Below, in pieces: positions 24,627 to 34,900 of a DNA stretch of 64,000 nucleotides (its first letter is position 1; each line of letters opens with the position of its first letter). Made by a program: the position numbers and the translations under genes. The notes beneath the pieces are model-generated. The model made no database searches, was not told the DNA's origin, and was given only the letters and a program-made list of their open reading frames with translations. Origin of the DNA: Chitinophaga pinensis (GTDB lineage Bacteria > Bacteroidota > Bacteroidia > Chitinophagales > Chitinophagaceae); NCBI RefSeq assembly GCF_007896845.1, contig NZ_VOHS01000020.1, positions 48,316 through 112,315 of the forward strand, read 5' to 3'.

Positions 24627-26240
24627 ATGAAAGCAAAAAAATGGATGAAGGCAGGTCTGCTGTTTGCAGCAGGTTTGTTGCTGTCCGCACAAACTTTTGC
24701 ACAGTTTAAAGTAGTAGGCTATATGCCCTCCTGGTCTGGTAGCGTGAGCGCAATCCAGTACAGCAAACTGACGCATATTAACTACGCCTTTGCCTTGCCT
24801 ACTTCCACAGGTGGCCTGCAGCCGATTGAAAACCCATCTAAGTTATCCAGTCTGGTGAGCAGCGGACACGCCAATGGTGTGAAAGTGCTGATCGCAATAG
24901 GTGGATGGAATAACGGAGATGATGGTGCATTTGAATCACTGGCAGCCAACGCTACCTACCGTACTAATTTTGTGAATAACGTCATGAATTTTGTTAATCA
25001 GTACGGTCTGGATGGTGTGGATATGGACTGGGAATACCCTGACGCGGGTGCTTCTGCCAATAACTACCTGGCTTTGATGCAACAGCTGTCCACAGCACTG
25101 CATAACAATGGCAAACTGCTGACAGCAGCAGTGGTAGGAACCGGTGGGGCCAGCATCCTCAGCGGCGTATTTAACGTAGTTGATTTCCTTAACCTCATGG
25201 CTTATGATTATAATAATTACGAACATTCTACTTACACTTACGCATCCCAGTCACTGAGCTATTGGGTTGGCAGAGGTTTGCCAGCTTCCAAAGCAGTATT
25301 AGGGGTACCATTCTACGCACGTCCATCATGGAATAGCTATGCTACTTTGCTGGCGAATGGTGCAAGTCCTAATTCCGATTATTTCGGTAGTGACTACTAC
25401 AACGGTCTGCCTACTATCAGAAGCAAAACCAACCTGGCATATGATCAGGGAGGTGGCATCATGATGTGGGAACTGTCACAGGATGCAACCGGCGCTAACT
25501 CATTGCTGAGCGCTATCTACCAGGTTAAAGTAGACCGTGGTGGCGGAACACCTCCGCCAACCGGTGGCACCCTCATCCAGGCAGAAAATTATACATCCAT
25601 GTCAGGCGTACAGGTGGAAGCTACCACTGACGCAGGTGGTGGCTCAAATGTGGGCTATATCGAAACTGGTGACTGGATGGCATATGCAAACATCAACTTC
25701 CCTACTTCCGGCACATACAAGGTAGAATACAGAGTAGCCAGTCAGAGCACAGGTGGTCAGTTATCACTTGACCTGAATTCCGGTTCTATTGTACTGGGTT
25801 ATCTGAATGTACCTGTGACCGGCGGATGGCAGACATGGACGACTGTTTCACACAATGTGAATGTTACAGCAGGTACGTACTCACTGGGCGTTTACGCACA
25901 GTCAGGCGGATGGAACATCAACTGGATCCGCATCACCAAGGTGGCTTCCGCTGCACGTACAACTGCTGCAACGAGTGTGAAAGAACCGTTGTTTGACAAC
26001 AAGGTGGTTGAAAAAGCCCCATTACTCTTCCCGAACCCTGTGGCTACTTCACTCAATCTGAGAGGTGACTTTAACCAGCCGGGCGGTATTATTACCATTT
26101 ATGATCTGAATGGTAAACAGGTACTGAACGCTAAAGGTGGTGTTACCAATATCAGTGTTGATAAACTTCCGGCTGGTACATATCTACTTGTATATGTAAA
26201 AGGTGCGAAGAGAGTAACCCAGCAATTCGTGAAACAATAA
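24627..26240 (+). CDS. GH18 chitinase with CBM6, T9SS type A cargo
   Basis: The 537-residue enzyme has a signal peptide ending at QTFAQ (residue ~26). The GH18 TIM barrel (~27-305) has LIAIGGW and the catalytic motif LDGVDMDWE (D132, D134, E136), plus FLNLMAYDY. It hydrolyses beta-1,4-N-acetylglucosamine chains. After a Pro/Gly linker comes a CBM6 (~312-440; QAENYTSMSGVQVEATTDAG, then GGWNINWIRI), then a sorting tail (LLFPNPVATSLNLRG). The CBM6 is nearly identical to the one in the next gene, showing recent module duplication. The gene is single-domain, without the chitinase insertion domain typical of processive ChiA types, so an endo mode is plausible. Confidence 0.93.
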   Translation: MKAKKWMKAGLLFAAGLLLSAQTFAQFKVVGYMPSWSGSVSAIQYSKLTHINYAFALPTSTGGLQPIENPSKLSSLVSSGHANGVKVLIAIGGWNNGDDGAFESLAANATYRTNFVNNVMNFVNQYGLDGVDMDWEYPDAGASANNYLALMQQLSTALHNNGKLLTAAVVGTGGASILSGVFNVVDFLNLMAYDYNNYEHSTYTYASQSLSYWVGRGLPASKAVLGVPFYARPSWNSYATLLANGASPNSDYFGSDYYNGLPTIRSKTNLAYDQGGGIMMWELSQDATGANSLLSAIYQVKVDRGGGTPPPTGGTLIQAENYTSMSGVQVEATTDAGGGSNVGYIETGDWMAYANINFPTSGTYKVEYRVASQSTGGQLSLDLNSGSIVLGYLNVPVTGGWQTWTTVSHNVNVTAGTYSLGVYAQSGGWNINWIRITKVASAARTTAATSVKEPLFDNKVVEKAPLLFPNPVATSLNLRGDFNQPGGIITIYDLNGKQVLNAKGGVTNISVDKLPAGTYLLVYVKGAKRVTQQFVKQ

Positions 26241-26321
26241 TCTGACCGCCTGCCTCCGGCAAAGAGTGTTTCCCTTATTTAACAAGTCCCTTTTTATTAA
26301 CCATTTAAAACAAAAACCCGT

Positions 26322-27491
26322 ATGATGCGATCATTAAAGATGACCCTTATGTTAACCGCTGGTCTGGCACTCGGAAGTAGTGCCGCGTCAGCCCAGAACT
26401 GGCAGCTGGTCTGGCAGGACGAATTCACGAACAGTATAGGCCCTGACTGGGTATTTGAAACCGGCACCGGTTCCGGTGGCTGGGGAAACAATGAACTTGA
26501 GTATTATCGCCGCGAAAATGCGACCATCGAGAATGGTCAGCTGGTGATCACCGCAAAGCAGGAAAGCTTTGGTGGTATGAATTACACTTCTGCCCGTATG
26601 AAAACCCAGGGCAGAAAATCCTGGACATACGGTAAGATTGAAGCCCGTATAGCCATGCCATCTTTCCAGGGCTCCTGGCCGGCGTTCTGGATGCTTGGCA
26701 GTAATATCACTTCCGTAGGATGGCCGTCCAGTGGAGAGATCGATATTATGGAACACGTTAACACAGATGCCAATGTACATGGTACTGTACACTGGACCGG
26801 CACCAACGGAGGTTATGCTTCCTATGGCAGCTCTACGCCGGTAGGTGTAACAGGCTATCACGTTTACAGTATCGAATGGGACGCCAATGCCATTAAATGG
26901 TTCGTAGACGGCGTACAATTTAACGTTATTAACATTGCCGGTAATGTAGGCAGTACGGAAGAGTTTCACCGCGACTTCTTCATTCTGCTGAATTTTGCCA
27001 TTGGCGGTAACTGGCCCGGCTTTACAGTGAACAATGCAGCGCTGCCTGCAAAAATGTACGTAGACTATGTGCGCGTATATCAGAATTCAGGTGGTAATAA
27101 CAATCCTTTTTCCACGACTATTCAGGCCGAATCTTATAGCTCTATGTCCGGCGTTCAGATAGAAGCAACTACTGACGCAGGCGGAGGATCAAATGTCGGT
27201 TACATTGAAACAGGTGACTGGATGGCATATCCATCAGTGACCATTCCTACAAGCGGTACTTATAAAGTAGAATATCGCGTTGCCAGCCAGACTGGCGGCG
27301 GACGTTTATCGCTCGACGTAAATGCGGGTGCAAATGTGCTCGGTTATCTGGACGTTCCGTCTACCGGCGGCTGGCAGAACTGGACCACTATCTCGCATAA
27401 CGTGACGATCAATGCCGGTACTTATAATTTTGGTTTGTTCGCACAAACCGGCGGCTGGAATATTAACTGGTTCCGCATCACCAAATTGTAA
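26322..27491 (+). CDS. GH16 endo-beta-1,3-glucanase (laminarinase-like) with CBM6
   Basis: The 389-residue enzyme has a signal peptide ending near AASAQ (residue 25). The GH16 jelly roll (~26-260) carries the ExDxxE signature GEIDIMEHV, with E139 as nucleophile, D141 and E144 as acid/base. It would cut beta-1,3- or mixed-link glucans such as those of fungal walls. A C-terminal CBM6 (~270-389) matches that of the upstream chitinase. The frame ends right after the CBM6 (FRITKL), so the T9SS sorting tail found on its neighbours is missing. It may be periplasmic, or exported by another route. No frameshifted tail was found in the 41 nt before the next gene. Confidence 0.93.
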   Translation: MMRSLKMTLMLTAGLALGSSAASAQNWQLVWQDEFTNSIGPDWVFETGTGSGGWGNNELEYYRRENATIENGQLVITAKQESFGGMNYTSARMKTQGRKSWTYGKIEARIAMPSFQGSWPAFWMLGSNITSVGWPSSGEIDIMEHVNTDANVHGTVHWTGTNGGYASYGSSTPVGVTGYHVYSIEWDANAIKWFVDGVQFNVINIAGNVGSTEEFHRDFFILLNFAIGGNWPGFTVNNAALPAKMYVDYVRVYQNSGGNNNPFSTTIQAESYSSMSGVQIEATTDAGGGSNVGYIETGDWMAYPSVTIPTSGTYKVEYRVASQTGGGRLSLDVNAGANVLGYLDVPSTGGWQNWTTISHNVTINAGTYNFGLFAQTGGWNINWFRITKL

Positions 27492-27532
27492 ACCATCATC
27501 TTTTAACCAACATCTTCAAACAGTTTTACCCT

Positions 27533-29611
27533 ATGAGCAAAATGTTAAAATATATAGCCGGCACGTCTCTGGCGTTAATGGCGACCGCTGTTACTTTTGC
27601 ACAGCAGAAAGAACCCTATCGTCTTGGTACCCCTGCCGGTCTCCTGCAGGATATCCGTACACAGGCTACAAAACCACATGCAAGACTGGTAAGCGCTGCC
27701 GAACTGAAAGTTGGCCCCGGCACCGTGTTGACCGGTAAAGTAAATACCCGCCGTACTGATGGTAAGAATATGGAAGCAATGATCGGTGAGATCGAAAATG
27801 TACCAGGTTCTTCTTTCTTCCTTCAGGTAAAGGACGGTGTTGTTACAGGTAACATTATCCTGCGTAACAGCAAAAAAGGTTATAAATATTATACCGATAA
27901 TACCGGTGCTGCTTTTGTAAAAGAAGTTGCGCTCGATTCACTGTTGTGTATCGATTATAATAAAGCACCGGAAGAAACAGCCGGCAGGACAGCCAGCGCT
28001 AACGATGTTGCATTGGCGCTCGGTGAACTGCAAAGTCGTCCAGGTGCTAATGGTGTTGTACTGTTAGATTTTGACGGACAGTATGTATCCGGTACGCTGT
28101 GGAACAACGGTAATCCGATCAATGCAGCAGCAGCTACGCTCACGGAAGCGCAGCAGTTGGAAGTATGGGAACTGGTAAGTGAAGACTTCCGCCCGTTCAA
28201 CCTGAATATCACCAACAGCGAAGCAGTATATAATACATATCCTGCTAACAGAAGAATGCGTTGCATCTTCACACCTACTAATACAGCTGCTCCCGGAGCA
28301 GGTGGTGTGGCTTATATAGGCTCATTCAACTGGGGTAATGAAACACCTTGCTGGGTATTCAATGGTGGCGTAAAAGGCGCAGGTGATGCTGCTTCTCATG
28401 AAGTTGGCCACACCTTTGGTCTGGGGCACGATGGTCGTAACAGCCCTGCAGAAGGTTATTATGCAGGGCATGGTAACTGGGCCCCTATCATGGGTGTGGG
28501 TTATTATGTACCGGTAGTACAATGGAGCAAAGGCGAGTACACCAGTGCTAACCAACTGGAAGATGACCTTGCTAAAATTGCCAGCAGCACTTTTGGTGTA
28601 GGTTACAGAACAGATGATGCCGGTGGCTCTATCGGAGCAGCATCTCCGCTGACAATTAACACCGGTGGAGCTGTGAATACCAATGGTGTGATCGAGCGTA
28701 CCGGTGATCTGGATTTCTATAGTTTCACTACCGGTGGTGGTGCACTGTCGCTGAATTTTGCAACACCAACCCGTCATCCTAATCTGGATATTCTCGCTAC
28801 ATTATATAATAGTAGCGGCGGCGTGGTGACCAGCAGCAATCCAAATGATCTTTCAGCTTCTATCAGTGCCAACCTGAGTGCTGGTACTTATTATGTATCT
28901 GTAACGGGTACCGGTTATCTTAATCCGCTGAATACAGGTTATTCTAACTATGGTTCACTGGGTAGTTATGCGATCACCGGTTCTATTTCTTCAGCTACAG
29001 GTGCAGCCGCGACAGTATATAAAGACTGTAATTACGGAGGTTATGCGGTAACGTTGCCGGTCGGTAGCTATACGCTGTCTCAATTGCAGGCAAGAGGTGT
29101 AGTGAATGATGATATCTCTTCATTGAAAGTGGCCAGCGGATATGAGGTAATTCTCTATCAGCACGACAATTTCGGCGGGGATGCTTACCTGTTCAGAGGC
29201 GATTTCTCCTGTCTGGTAGACCTCTCATTAAATGGTGCACCGCTTAATCTGAATGACTGGACCTCTTCCGTAGTAGTACAGCCATCAACAGCTGCTGCTG
29301 CACGTACAGCTGGTACTATACAGTATATTGAGAAAGTGAAAACGGAAGAACCAGCTGAAAGCAAACTGAATGCAAGCCTGAATGTGATGCCGAATCCGTT
29401 TGTGAATGAAGTGGTTGTGAGAACGACAGCTACCACGAAAGAGGGTTATCTGTATGTAAGTGTGTTCTCGCTGGACGGTAAGACCGTAGTGCCTGCGAAA
29501 CGTATTGTAAATGGCGAAAGGATCGATCTGTCAAACGTTGGAACAGGCGTTTACCTGATTAAGATCTTTAACGGTAAGGACACTGAGATCAGGAAGATCA
29601 TCAAGCAGTAA
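27533..29611 (+). CDS. Metzincin zinc protease with PPC and beta/gamma-crystallin domains, T9SS type A cargo
   Basis: The 692-residue protein has a signal peptide ending at VTFAQ (residue ~24). A propeptide-like region precedes the metalloprotease domain, which has the full metzincin zinc site SHEVGHTFGLGHD (H289, E290, H293, H299) and a Met-turn-like APIMGVG. The domain resembles reprolysin/M12B-like bacterial peptidases. A pre-peptidase C-terminal-like domain (~385-485) and a beta/gamma-crystallin domain (~495-580; YKDCNYGG, DNFGGDA, NDDISS) follow, then a sorting tail (NVMPNPFVNEVVVR). Secreted proteolysis of structural protein, for example cuticle or mannoprotein, is inferred from the hydrolase neighbourhood. 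A terminator hairpin follows the gene. Confidence 0.9.
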   Translation: MSKMLKYIAGTSLALMATAVTFAQQKEPYRLGTPAGLLQDIRTQATKPHARLVSAAELKVGPGTVLTGKVNTRRTDGKNMEAMIGEIENVPGSSFFLQVKDGVVTGNIILRNSKKGYKYYTDNTGAAFVKEVALDSLLCIDYNKAPEETAGRTASANDVALALGELQSRPGANGVVLLDFDGQYVSGTLWNNGNPINAAAATLTEAQQLEVWELVSEDFRPFNLNITNSEAVYNTYPANRRMRCIFTPTNTAAPGAGGVAYIGSFNWGNETPCWVFNGGVKGAGDAASHEVGHTFGLGHDGRNSPAEGYYAGHGNWAPIMGVGYYVPVVQWSKGEYTSANQLEDDLAKIASSTFGVGYRTDDAGGSIGAASPLTINTGGAVNTNGVIERTGDLDFYSFTTGGGALSLNFATPTRHPNLDILATLYNSSGGVVTSSNPNDLSASISANLSAGTYYVSVTGTGYLNPLNTGYSNYGSLGSYAITGSISSATGAAATVYKDCNYGGYAVTLPVGSYTLSQLQARGVVNDDISSLKVASGYEVILYQHDNFGGDAYLFRGDFSCLVDLSLNGAPLNLNDWTSSVVVQPSTAAAARTAGTIQYIEKVKTEEPAESKLNASLNVMPNPFVNEVVVRTTATTKEGYLYVSVFSLDGKTVVPAKRIVNGERIDLSNVGTGVYLIKIFNGKDTEIRKIIKQ

Positions 29612-29642
29612 TAATTTTCCTGCCTGACAGGATCATTTAATG

Positions 29643-29698
29643 GGCAAAAAACGGGAGTACCACCTAAAAAAGGTGAGGCTTCTGTTTTTTGCCTTTTT
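29643..29698 (+). terminator. Terminator hairpin at the end of the hydrolase island
   Basis: Outer arms 29643-29652 and 29684-29693 are perfectly complementary (10 bp). Inner arms 29661-29665 and 29671-29675 pair as well, with a partly paired middle. A T-rich tract follows to about 29698. It lies 31 nt after the protease stop codon. Confidence 0.65.
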
Positions 29699-29899
29699 TG
29701 TTTTCTCCTTTTCTACAGCAGTAAATACATTTCAAATACTTTTAATTTAATTTTTTGTTATAAAATGCTATACAATAAAAAGAATTGTTACTATTTTATA
29801 TGTCGAAAAGATGGAGAAAACATTGTAATGAAAACCCGGAGCCATTAAAACTGCCGTATAATTTGTACCCGGAGGGGCGAATTATATAAACGACGTGAT

Positions 29900-30484
29900 A
29901 TGAATACACAAGATGCCGAGTTAGTTATTAAATTACTTGCCGATGATGTAACAGCCTTTGATGCCCTGTACTGGAAATACCACCAGGCAGTCTACCGAAA
30001 TATTTTCAAGTTTGTTAAGGAGCCCATTGCAACAGAAGATATTTTGCAGGAGGTCTATGCCAGGCTGTGGGAGAAAAGGAAAGATATTAATGCTGGTCAG
30101 TCTGTAGCCGGCTGGTTGTTTGTAATCAGTTTTAATCTTTCAGTAGATTATCTGAGAAAGAAACTACGCGAGCATACTTTTCATAAGGAGTTGTATAATC
30201 TTAATATTGACGCAGGCGACTGGGAAGACAATCCCGGCGCTTACGAAGAACAGTATCACCTGCTGGAAGAAGCTATCTCACAGTTGTCTCCCAAGAAACA
30301 GAAGATTGTCACCCTATGTAAACTTGAAGGTAAAACATACGATGAAGTAGCAGAAGAAATGAAAATTTCCAGGAACACCGTCAAAGAGCATTTATCCATC
30401 GCGATGACCCGTATTAATGAATACATTCAGAAAAACAAGGAGCACAAATATGTATTGTTGCTACTGTTGTTTCTGAAGAATTAG
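29900..30484 (+). CDS. ECF RNA polymerase sigma-70 factor (FecI-like)
   Basis: The 194-residue protein shows ECF sigma region 2 (~15-85; LYWKYHQAVYRNIFKFV, then EDILQEVYARLWEKR) and region 4 (~125-180; LSPKKQKIVTLCKLEGKTYD, then EVAEEMKISRNTVKEHLS). This Bacteroidota class is usually held by a FecR anti-sigma and switched on by a SusC-type receptor. The FecR gene starts 199 nt downstream, followed by the SusC gene carrying an STN signalling domain, so the three form a trans-envelope regulatory unit for this locus. A purine-rich stretch (CGGAGG) lies upstream of the start. Confidence 0.93.
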   Translation: MNTQDAELVIKLLADDVTAFDALYWKYHQAVYRNIFKFVKEPIATEDILQEVYARLWEKRKDINAGQSVAGWLFVISFNLSVDYLRKKLREHTFHKELYNLNIDAGDWEDNPGAYEEQYHLLEEAISQLSPKKQKIVTLCKLEGKTYDEVAEEMKISRNTVKEHLSIAMTRINEYIQKNKEHKYVLLLLLFLKN

Positions 30485-30683
30485 TTCGTAAACCCATGAC
30501 AGTCTGCCGTTGCATGATAACAAAAACGCAATGTCTGCACTGTTGTACAATCAGAAACATATGTCAAATATCAACCAAAATAACCGTGGACACATTATTA
30601 ATAAGAATATGTAACAAATTTCGTAAACGCACCCACCCATATGCTGAGGAGCGCCGTATTTAGGTTAAATAATCATTAAAATA

Positions 30684-31691
30684 GTGCAGAACAGGAAGGA
30701 ATACCTAAAGCAACTGTTGCAACAAAAGGAGTGGAAACAGGAAGACCGGGATTGGCTGCTGCAGTATTTAAATGAGAACGATCTAACGGATCTGCGGGAT
30801 GTGGCGTCAGAAACTTATAACGCTGAACTGCAAAGCGCAGACCCTGTACTGGAAAGAGAACACTCAGCACGTATACTGGAGCAGATACATCAGCGCATCA
30901 GCGTACCGAAGGGCGCTGTAGTAAGAAGTATGTGGTTCAGTCGCTGGAAAGTAGCTGCTGCTGCCATTATTATCCTGGTTGCAGGAGCAGGCATCCTGAG
31001 CCTGTTCAGAAAACCCGAAAAACAGCTTTTAGTTACAGCGGAAAAACAACGGAAAACATTTACACTGCCCGATGGGACCATCGTGTATCTGGAGCCCGGA
31101 ACCACTATACAGTATGCTGCCAGCTATGGCAAAGAGGAGCGTAATGTGACACTGACAGGTGAGGCACTGTTTAAAGTAGAAAAAGATGACGCACATCCTT
31201 TCATTGTTGCTTCATCCCTGATCAGCACCAAAGTATTGGGTACCTCTTTTAATATGGAGGTGAGAAACAATTCAAAGGCGAAAGTAGTGGTGCTCAATGG
31301 TATGGTGCAGGTAGCGGCAAAAGGAGAGGAGAATCAGAAGGGAAAGGAACTGATCCTTACAGCCAACAAGAGTGCGGTATATAATAAGGACACGCATCTG
31401 CTTGAAATGTCTGATGCCACAGACGATGCACGGTTTTATTCGCAGAAACAACAAGGACGGTTTGTATATGATGGAGAAGAACTTATAAAAGTAGTAAACG
31501 ACCTGCAGAGATATTATAACGCGGAGATCAGATTAGATAAACGAATACAGCACTGTGCATTTTATGGAGATGTAAACATTGTGGATGACCTGGAGAAGGC
31601 ACTCGATCTGATCGCAGTGTCGCTGAACGCCAAAATCAATAAGGATAAGAATGGAAACGGCTATATGATTGCCGGAGGTAACTGTCAATAG
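30684..31691 (+). CDS. FecR family anti-sigma factor
   Basis: The start appears to be GTG at 30684, and no better start is seen in the 199-nt gap upstream. The 335-residue protein has an N-terminal cytoplasmic sigma-binding region (1-87), one transmembrane helix (~90-108), a periplasmic FecR domain (~120-225; LPDGTIVYLEPGTTIQYAAS, then GEALFKVEKDDAHPF) and a C-terminal DUF4974-type domain (~255-330) that contacts the STN domain of the receptor. It inhibits the upstream ECF sigma until the SusC-like receptor signals substrate. Confidence 0.92.
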   Translation: MQNRKEYLKQLLQQKEWKQEDRDWLLQYLNENDLTDLRDVASETYNAELQSADPVLEREHSARILEQIHQRISVPKGAVVRSMWFSRWKVAAAAIIILVAGAGILSLFRKPEKQLLVTAEKQRKTFTLPDGTIVYLEPGTTIQYAASYGKEERNVTLTGEALFKVEKDDAHPFIVASSLISTKVLGTSFNMEVRNNSKAKVVVLNGMVQVAAKGEENQKGKELILTANKSAVYNKDTHLLEMSDATDDARFYSQKQQGRFVYDGEELIKVVNDLQRYYNAEIRLDKRIQHCAFYGDVNIVDDLEKALDLIAVSLNAKINKDKNGNGYMIAGGNCQ

Positions 31692-31943
31692 GACAAAAGA
31701 CACATCGCCAACAGTTAACCTGCCTGATGCCTTAGAATGTACTGAGCATACACATGTATGCTAGCCAGCTTGTTATTATACGTAGATTAAATATTGCACA
31801 CAACCAAACTAAATCGCTTTATGACGAATCAGGAAAGAACGCCATCCGGTTAACTATACCCTATTTGAGTTAACTCAGTAACGATAACAATTGAACTGCA
31901 CCGCAGCTGGTGCCCTATTGCCCTGGTCCCTCAAGGACTGGTA

Positions 31944-34900
31944 ATGGGAATGCTATTTTCCGAACCGAACCAAAATCAAATCATACACGAAATGCTTAAG
32001 AAGGCAACCCTATCCCTCCGCCTGATTGTGCTTGCGCTGCTGCTGCTGTTATCACAGACCATCGCAGTTCCCGCAAATGCTTCAGGAATACAGGATGCGC
32101 TAGACAAGAAGATTTCTCTGGAACTGAAAAATGTGTTGCTGAAAGAAGCACTCGACCAGATTGGTAATCTCGCAGAAGTCTCTTTTATCTATGCCGGCAA
32201 CAAAACGATTGTTGGCAATAAAGTAGATGTAAATGCTCACAATGAAAAAGTGAGTGACCTCCTTAAAAAGCTGCTAAAACCTTTATCTCTTTCCTATACG
32301 GTCGTATATGACCGCGTGGTGATCCGCCCCGTTGAAAAAAAAATGGAAGGCCTCTCCGTACCGGAAAGCGAGCGTCAGGTACCACAACGTACCCAGGACA
32401 TAAGAGGTACAGTGGCGTCTCCAAAAAATGAAGCACTGCCCGGCGTGGCTGTCGTTATCAAAGGAACTACCCGTGGTACTACTACTGATGAGAAAGGATT
32501 TTTTCAGCTGAAAGGCGTTCCTGCCGATGCAATACTGGTATTCAACTTTACCGGTTACCAGCAGGAAGAAGTGAGTGTGGCAGCTCATAAAAATGGTGTG
32601 ATCAACATTCAGCTGAAAGAGAAAACAACCAAACTACAGGAAGTAGTGGTGACCGGTTTTCAGGACATTGATAAAAGCAAATTCTCCGGTGCCGCTGCCC
32701 GTATTAAAATGGATGAAGCCAAGATCGATGGTATGGCAGATGTGAGCCGTATGCTGGAAGGACGTGTGGCTGGTGTAGCTATACAGAACGTATCCAGCAC
32801 TTTCGGTACCGCCCCTAAAATACGCGTACGTGGTGCTACCTCTATTAATGGTGATAACAAACCATTGTGGGTGGTTGACAACGTTGTACTGGAAGATGTG
32901 GTGAATATCTCCAATGACCAGTTGTCCAGCGGTGACCCGACCACATTGCTGGGGTCTGCGGTAGCAGGACTGAATCCGAACGATATCGAAAGTTTTGACA
33001 TCCTGAAGGATGCGGCAGCGACTGCATTATATGGCGCGCGCGCAATGAACGGTGTGGTGGTTATCACTACCAAGAAAGGACGTTCCGGTTTAAAACCTGT
33101 AGTTACCTACAGTGGTAATTACAGCACTCAGCTGAAGCCTAACTATAACAACTATAATATCATGAACTCCGCCCAGCAGATGTCAGTACTGGCAGAGCTG
33201 GAGCGGAAGGGCATGCTGACTTCCGATATTCTTTCCCGCGGCGATATCGGCGTATACGGTAAAATGTATGAGATGCTGAATGCAGATGATAAAGGTAATT
33301 TCCCGCTGGAAAATACGCCTGCTGCAAAACGTAATTTCCTGCTGCGTTACGCCTCCGCCAACACTGACTGGTTTGATATCCTGTTCAAGACAAGCTTTAT
33401 ACAGGAACATTCCCTGAGTATCTCTAATGGTAATGACAAGGGTCAGTCCTATTTCTCTACCAGCTTTTACCATGATAACGGTTGGACGGTTGCGGATAAG
33501 GTAAGCCGCTATACGCTGAACTTCCGCAATAACTACAAGATCTCCGAAAAGGTAAGTACCGGTTTCTCTGTACTGGGTTCTGCCCGTCAGCAAAGAGCAC
33601 CGGGTGCACTAAGCCGTACGAGTAACCCCGTAGAAGGGCAATACGACCGCGATTTTGACATTAATCCGTTCAGCTATGCCCTGAATACCAGCCGTACCCT
33701 GACCGCTTATGATAAGGACGGAAAACTCGAATATTTCAGAAGGAACTATGCGCCATTCAACATCATCAATGAATCGGCGAATAACTACCTGAACCTGAGT
33801 ATGATGGACCTGCGTCTCCAGGGTGATCTTTCCTGGAAGATAGCTAAGAACCTGCGATATGAATTTGTAGGTGCGCTCCGTTATGTGAAATCCTCCCGTG
33901 AACATCAGATCACGGAAAATAGTAACATGGCAAATGCCTATCGTGCAGCCGACAATGCTACTATCGCAGAAAATAACAAATTCCTTTACCGCGATCCCAA
34001 TAATCCGGATGCTTTGCCGGTGATCGTACTGCCTTACGGTGGTTTCTATAACCGTACAGAAGATCAGCTCCTCAACTTCGACTTCCGTAACAGTCTGAAC
34101 TACAGCACCACAATCAACCAACGTCACAGTATTACAGCAATGGTTGGTCAGCAGGTGAAATATGCAGACCGTCAGAACTCTTCCAATACAGGTTATGGCT
34201 ACCAGTACAATAATGGTGGTGTACCTTTTACCGACTTCCGTATCCTCAAACAGACCATTGAGAGCAGCTTCCCATATTACGGCATGGCGAAGGACTATGA
34301 TCGCTTTGCTGCTTTCTTTGCGACAGCTACCTATGGATTGGATGGTAAATATAACCTGACCGGTACCACCCGTTATGACGGATCAAACAGACTCGGACGC
34401 TCAAAGAGTGCCCGTTGGCTGCCAACATGGAGTGTATCCGGTTCATGGAATATCGATAAAGAAAACTTTGTACAGGAGCTGGGTTGGGTAGATTATCTGG
34501 CGCTCAGAGGAAGTTACGGTCTGACCGCAAGTCTTGGTCCCGCTACCAACTCCAACATCGTATTCCAGACAGTTAACTCAAAAAGAACACATCTCGATGA
34601 AGTAGAATCAGTGATCAAGATCGCTCACCTGCAGAACGATGACCTGACATGGGAGAAACTTTACACCACTAATATTGGTCTGGATGGTACACTCCTCAAC
34701 AGACGTCTGAACTTCTCGATCGACGCTTACCGCCGTAACAGCTTTGACCTGATCAGTATCATCAAAACTTCCGGTATCGGTGGTGAGACTTTTAAAGCAG
34801 CCAACTACGCAGATATGAAATCGAAAGGTATTGAATTGCTGGTGGGAGGTGATATTATCAAACGTAAAAACTGGGGATGGAAGACCAGTGTGACCTTTGG

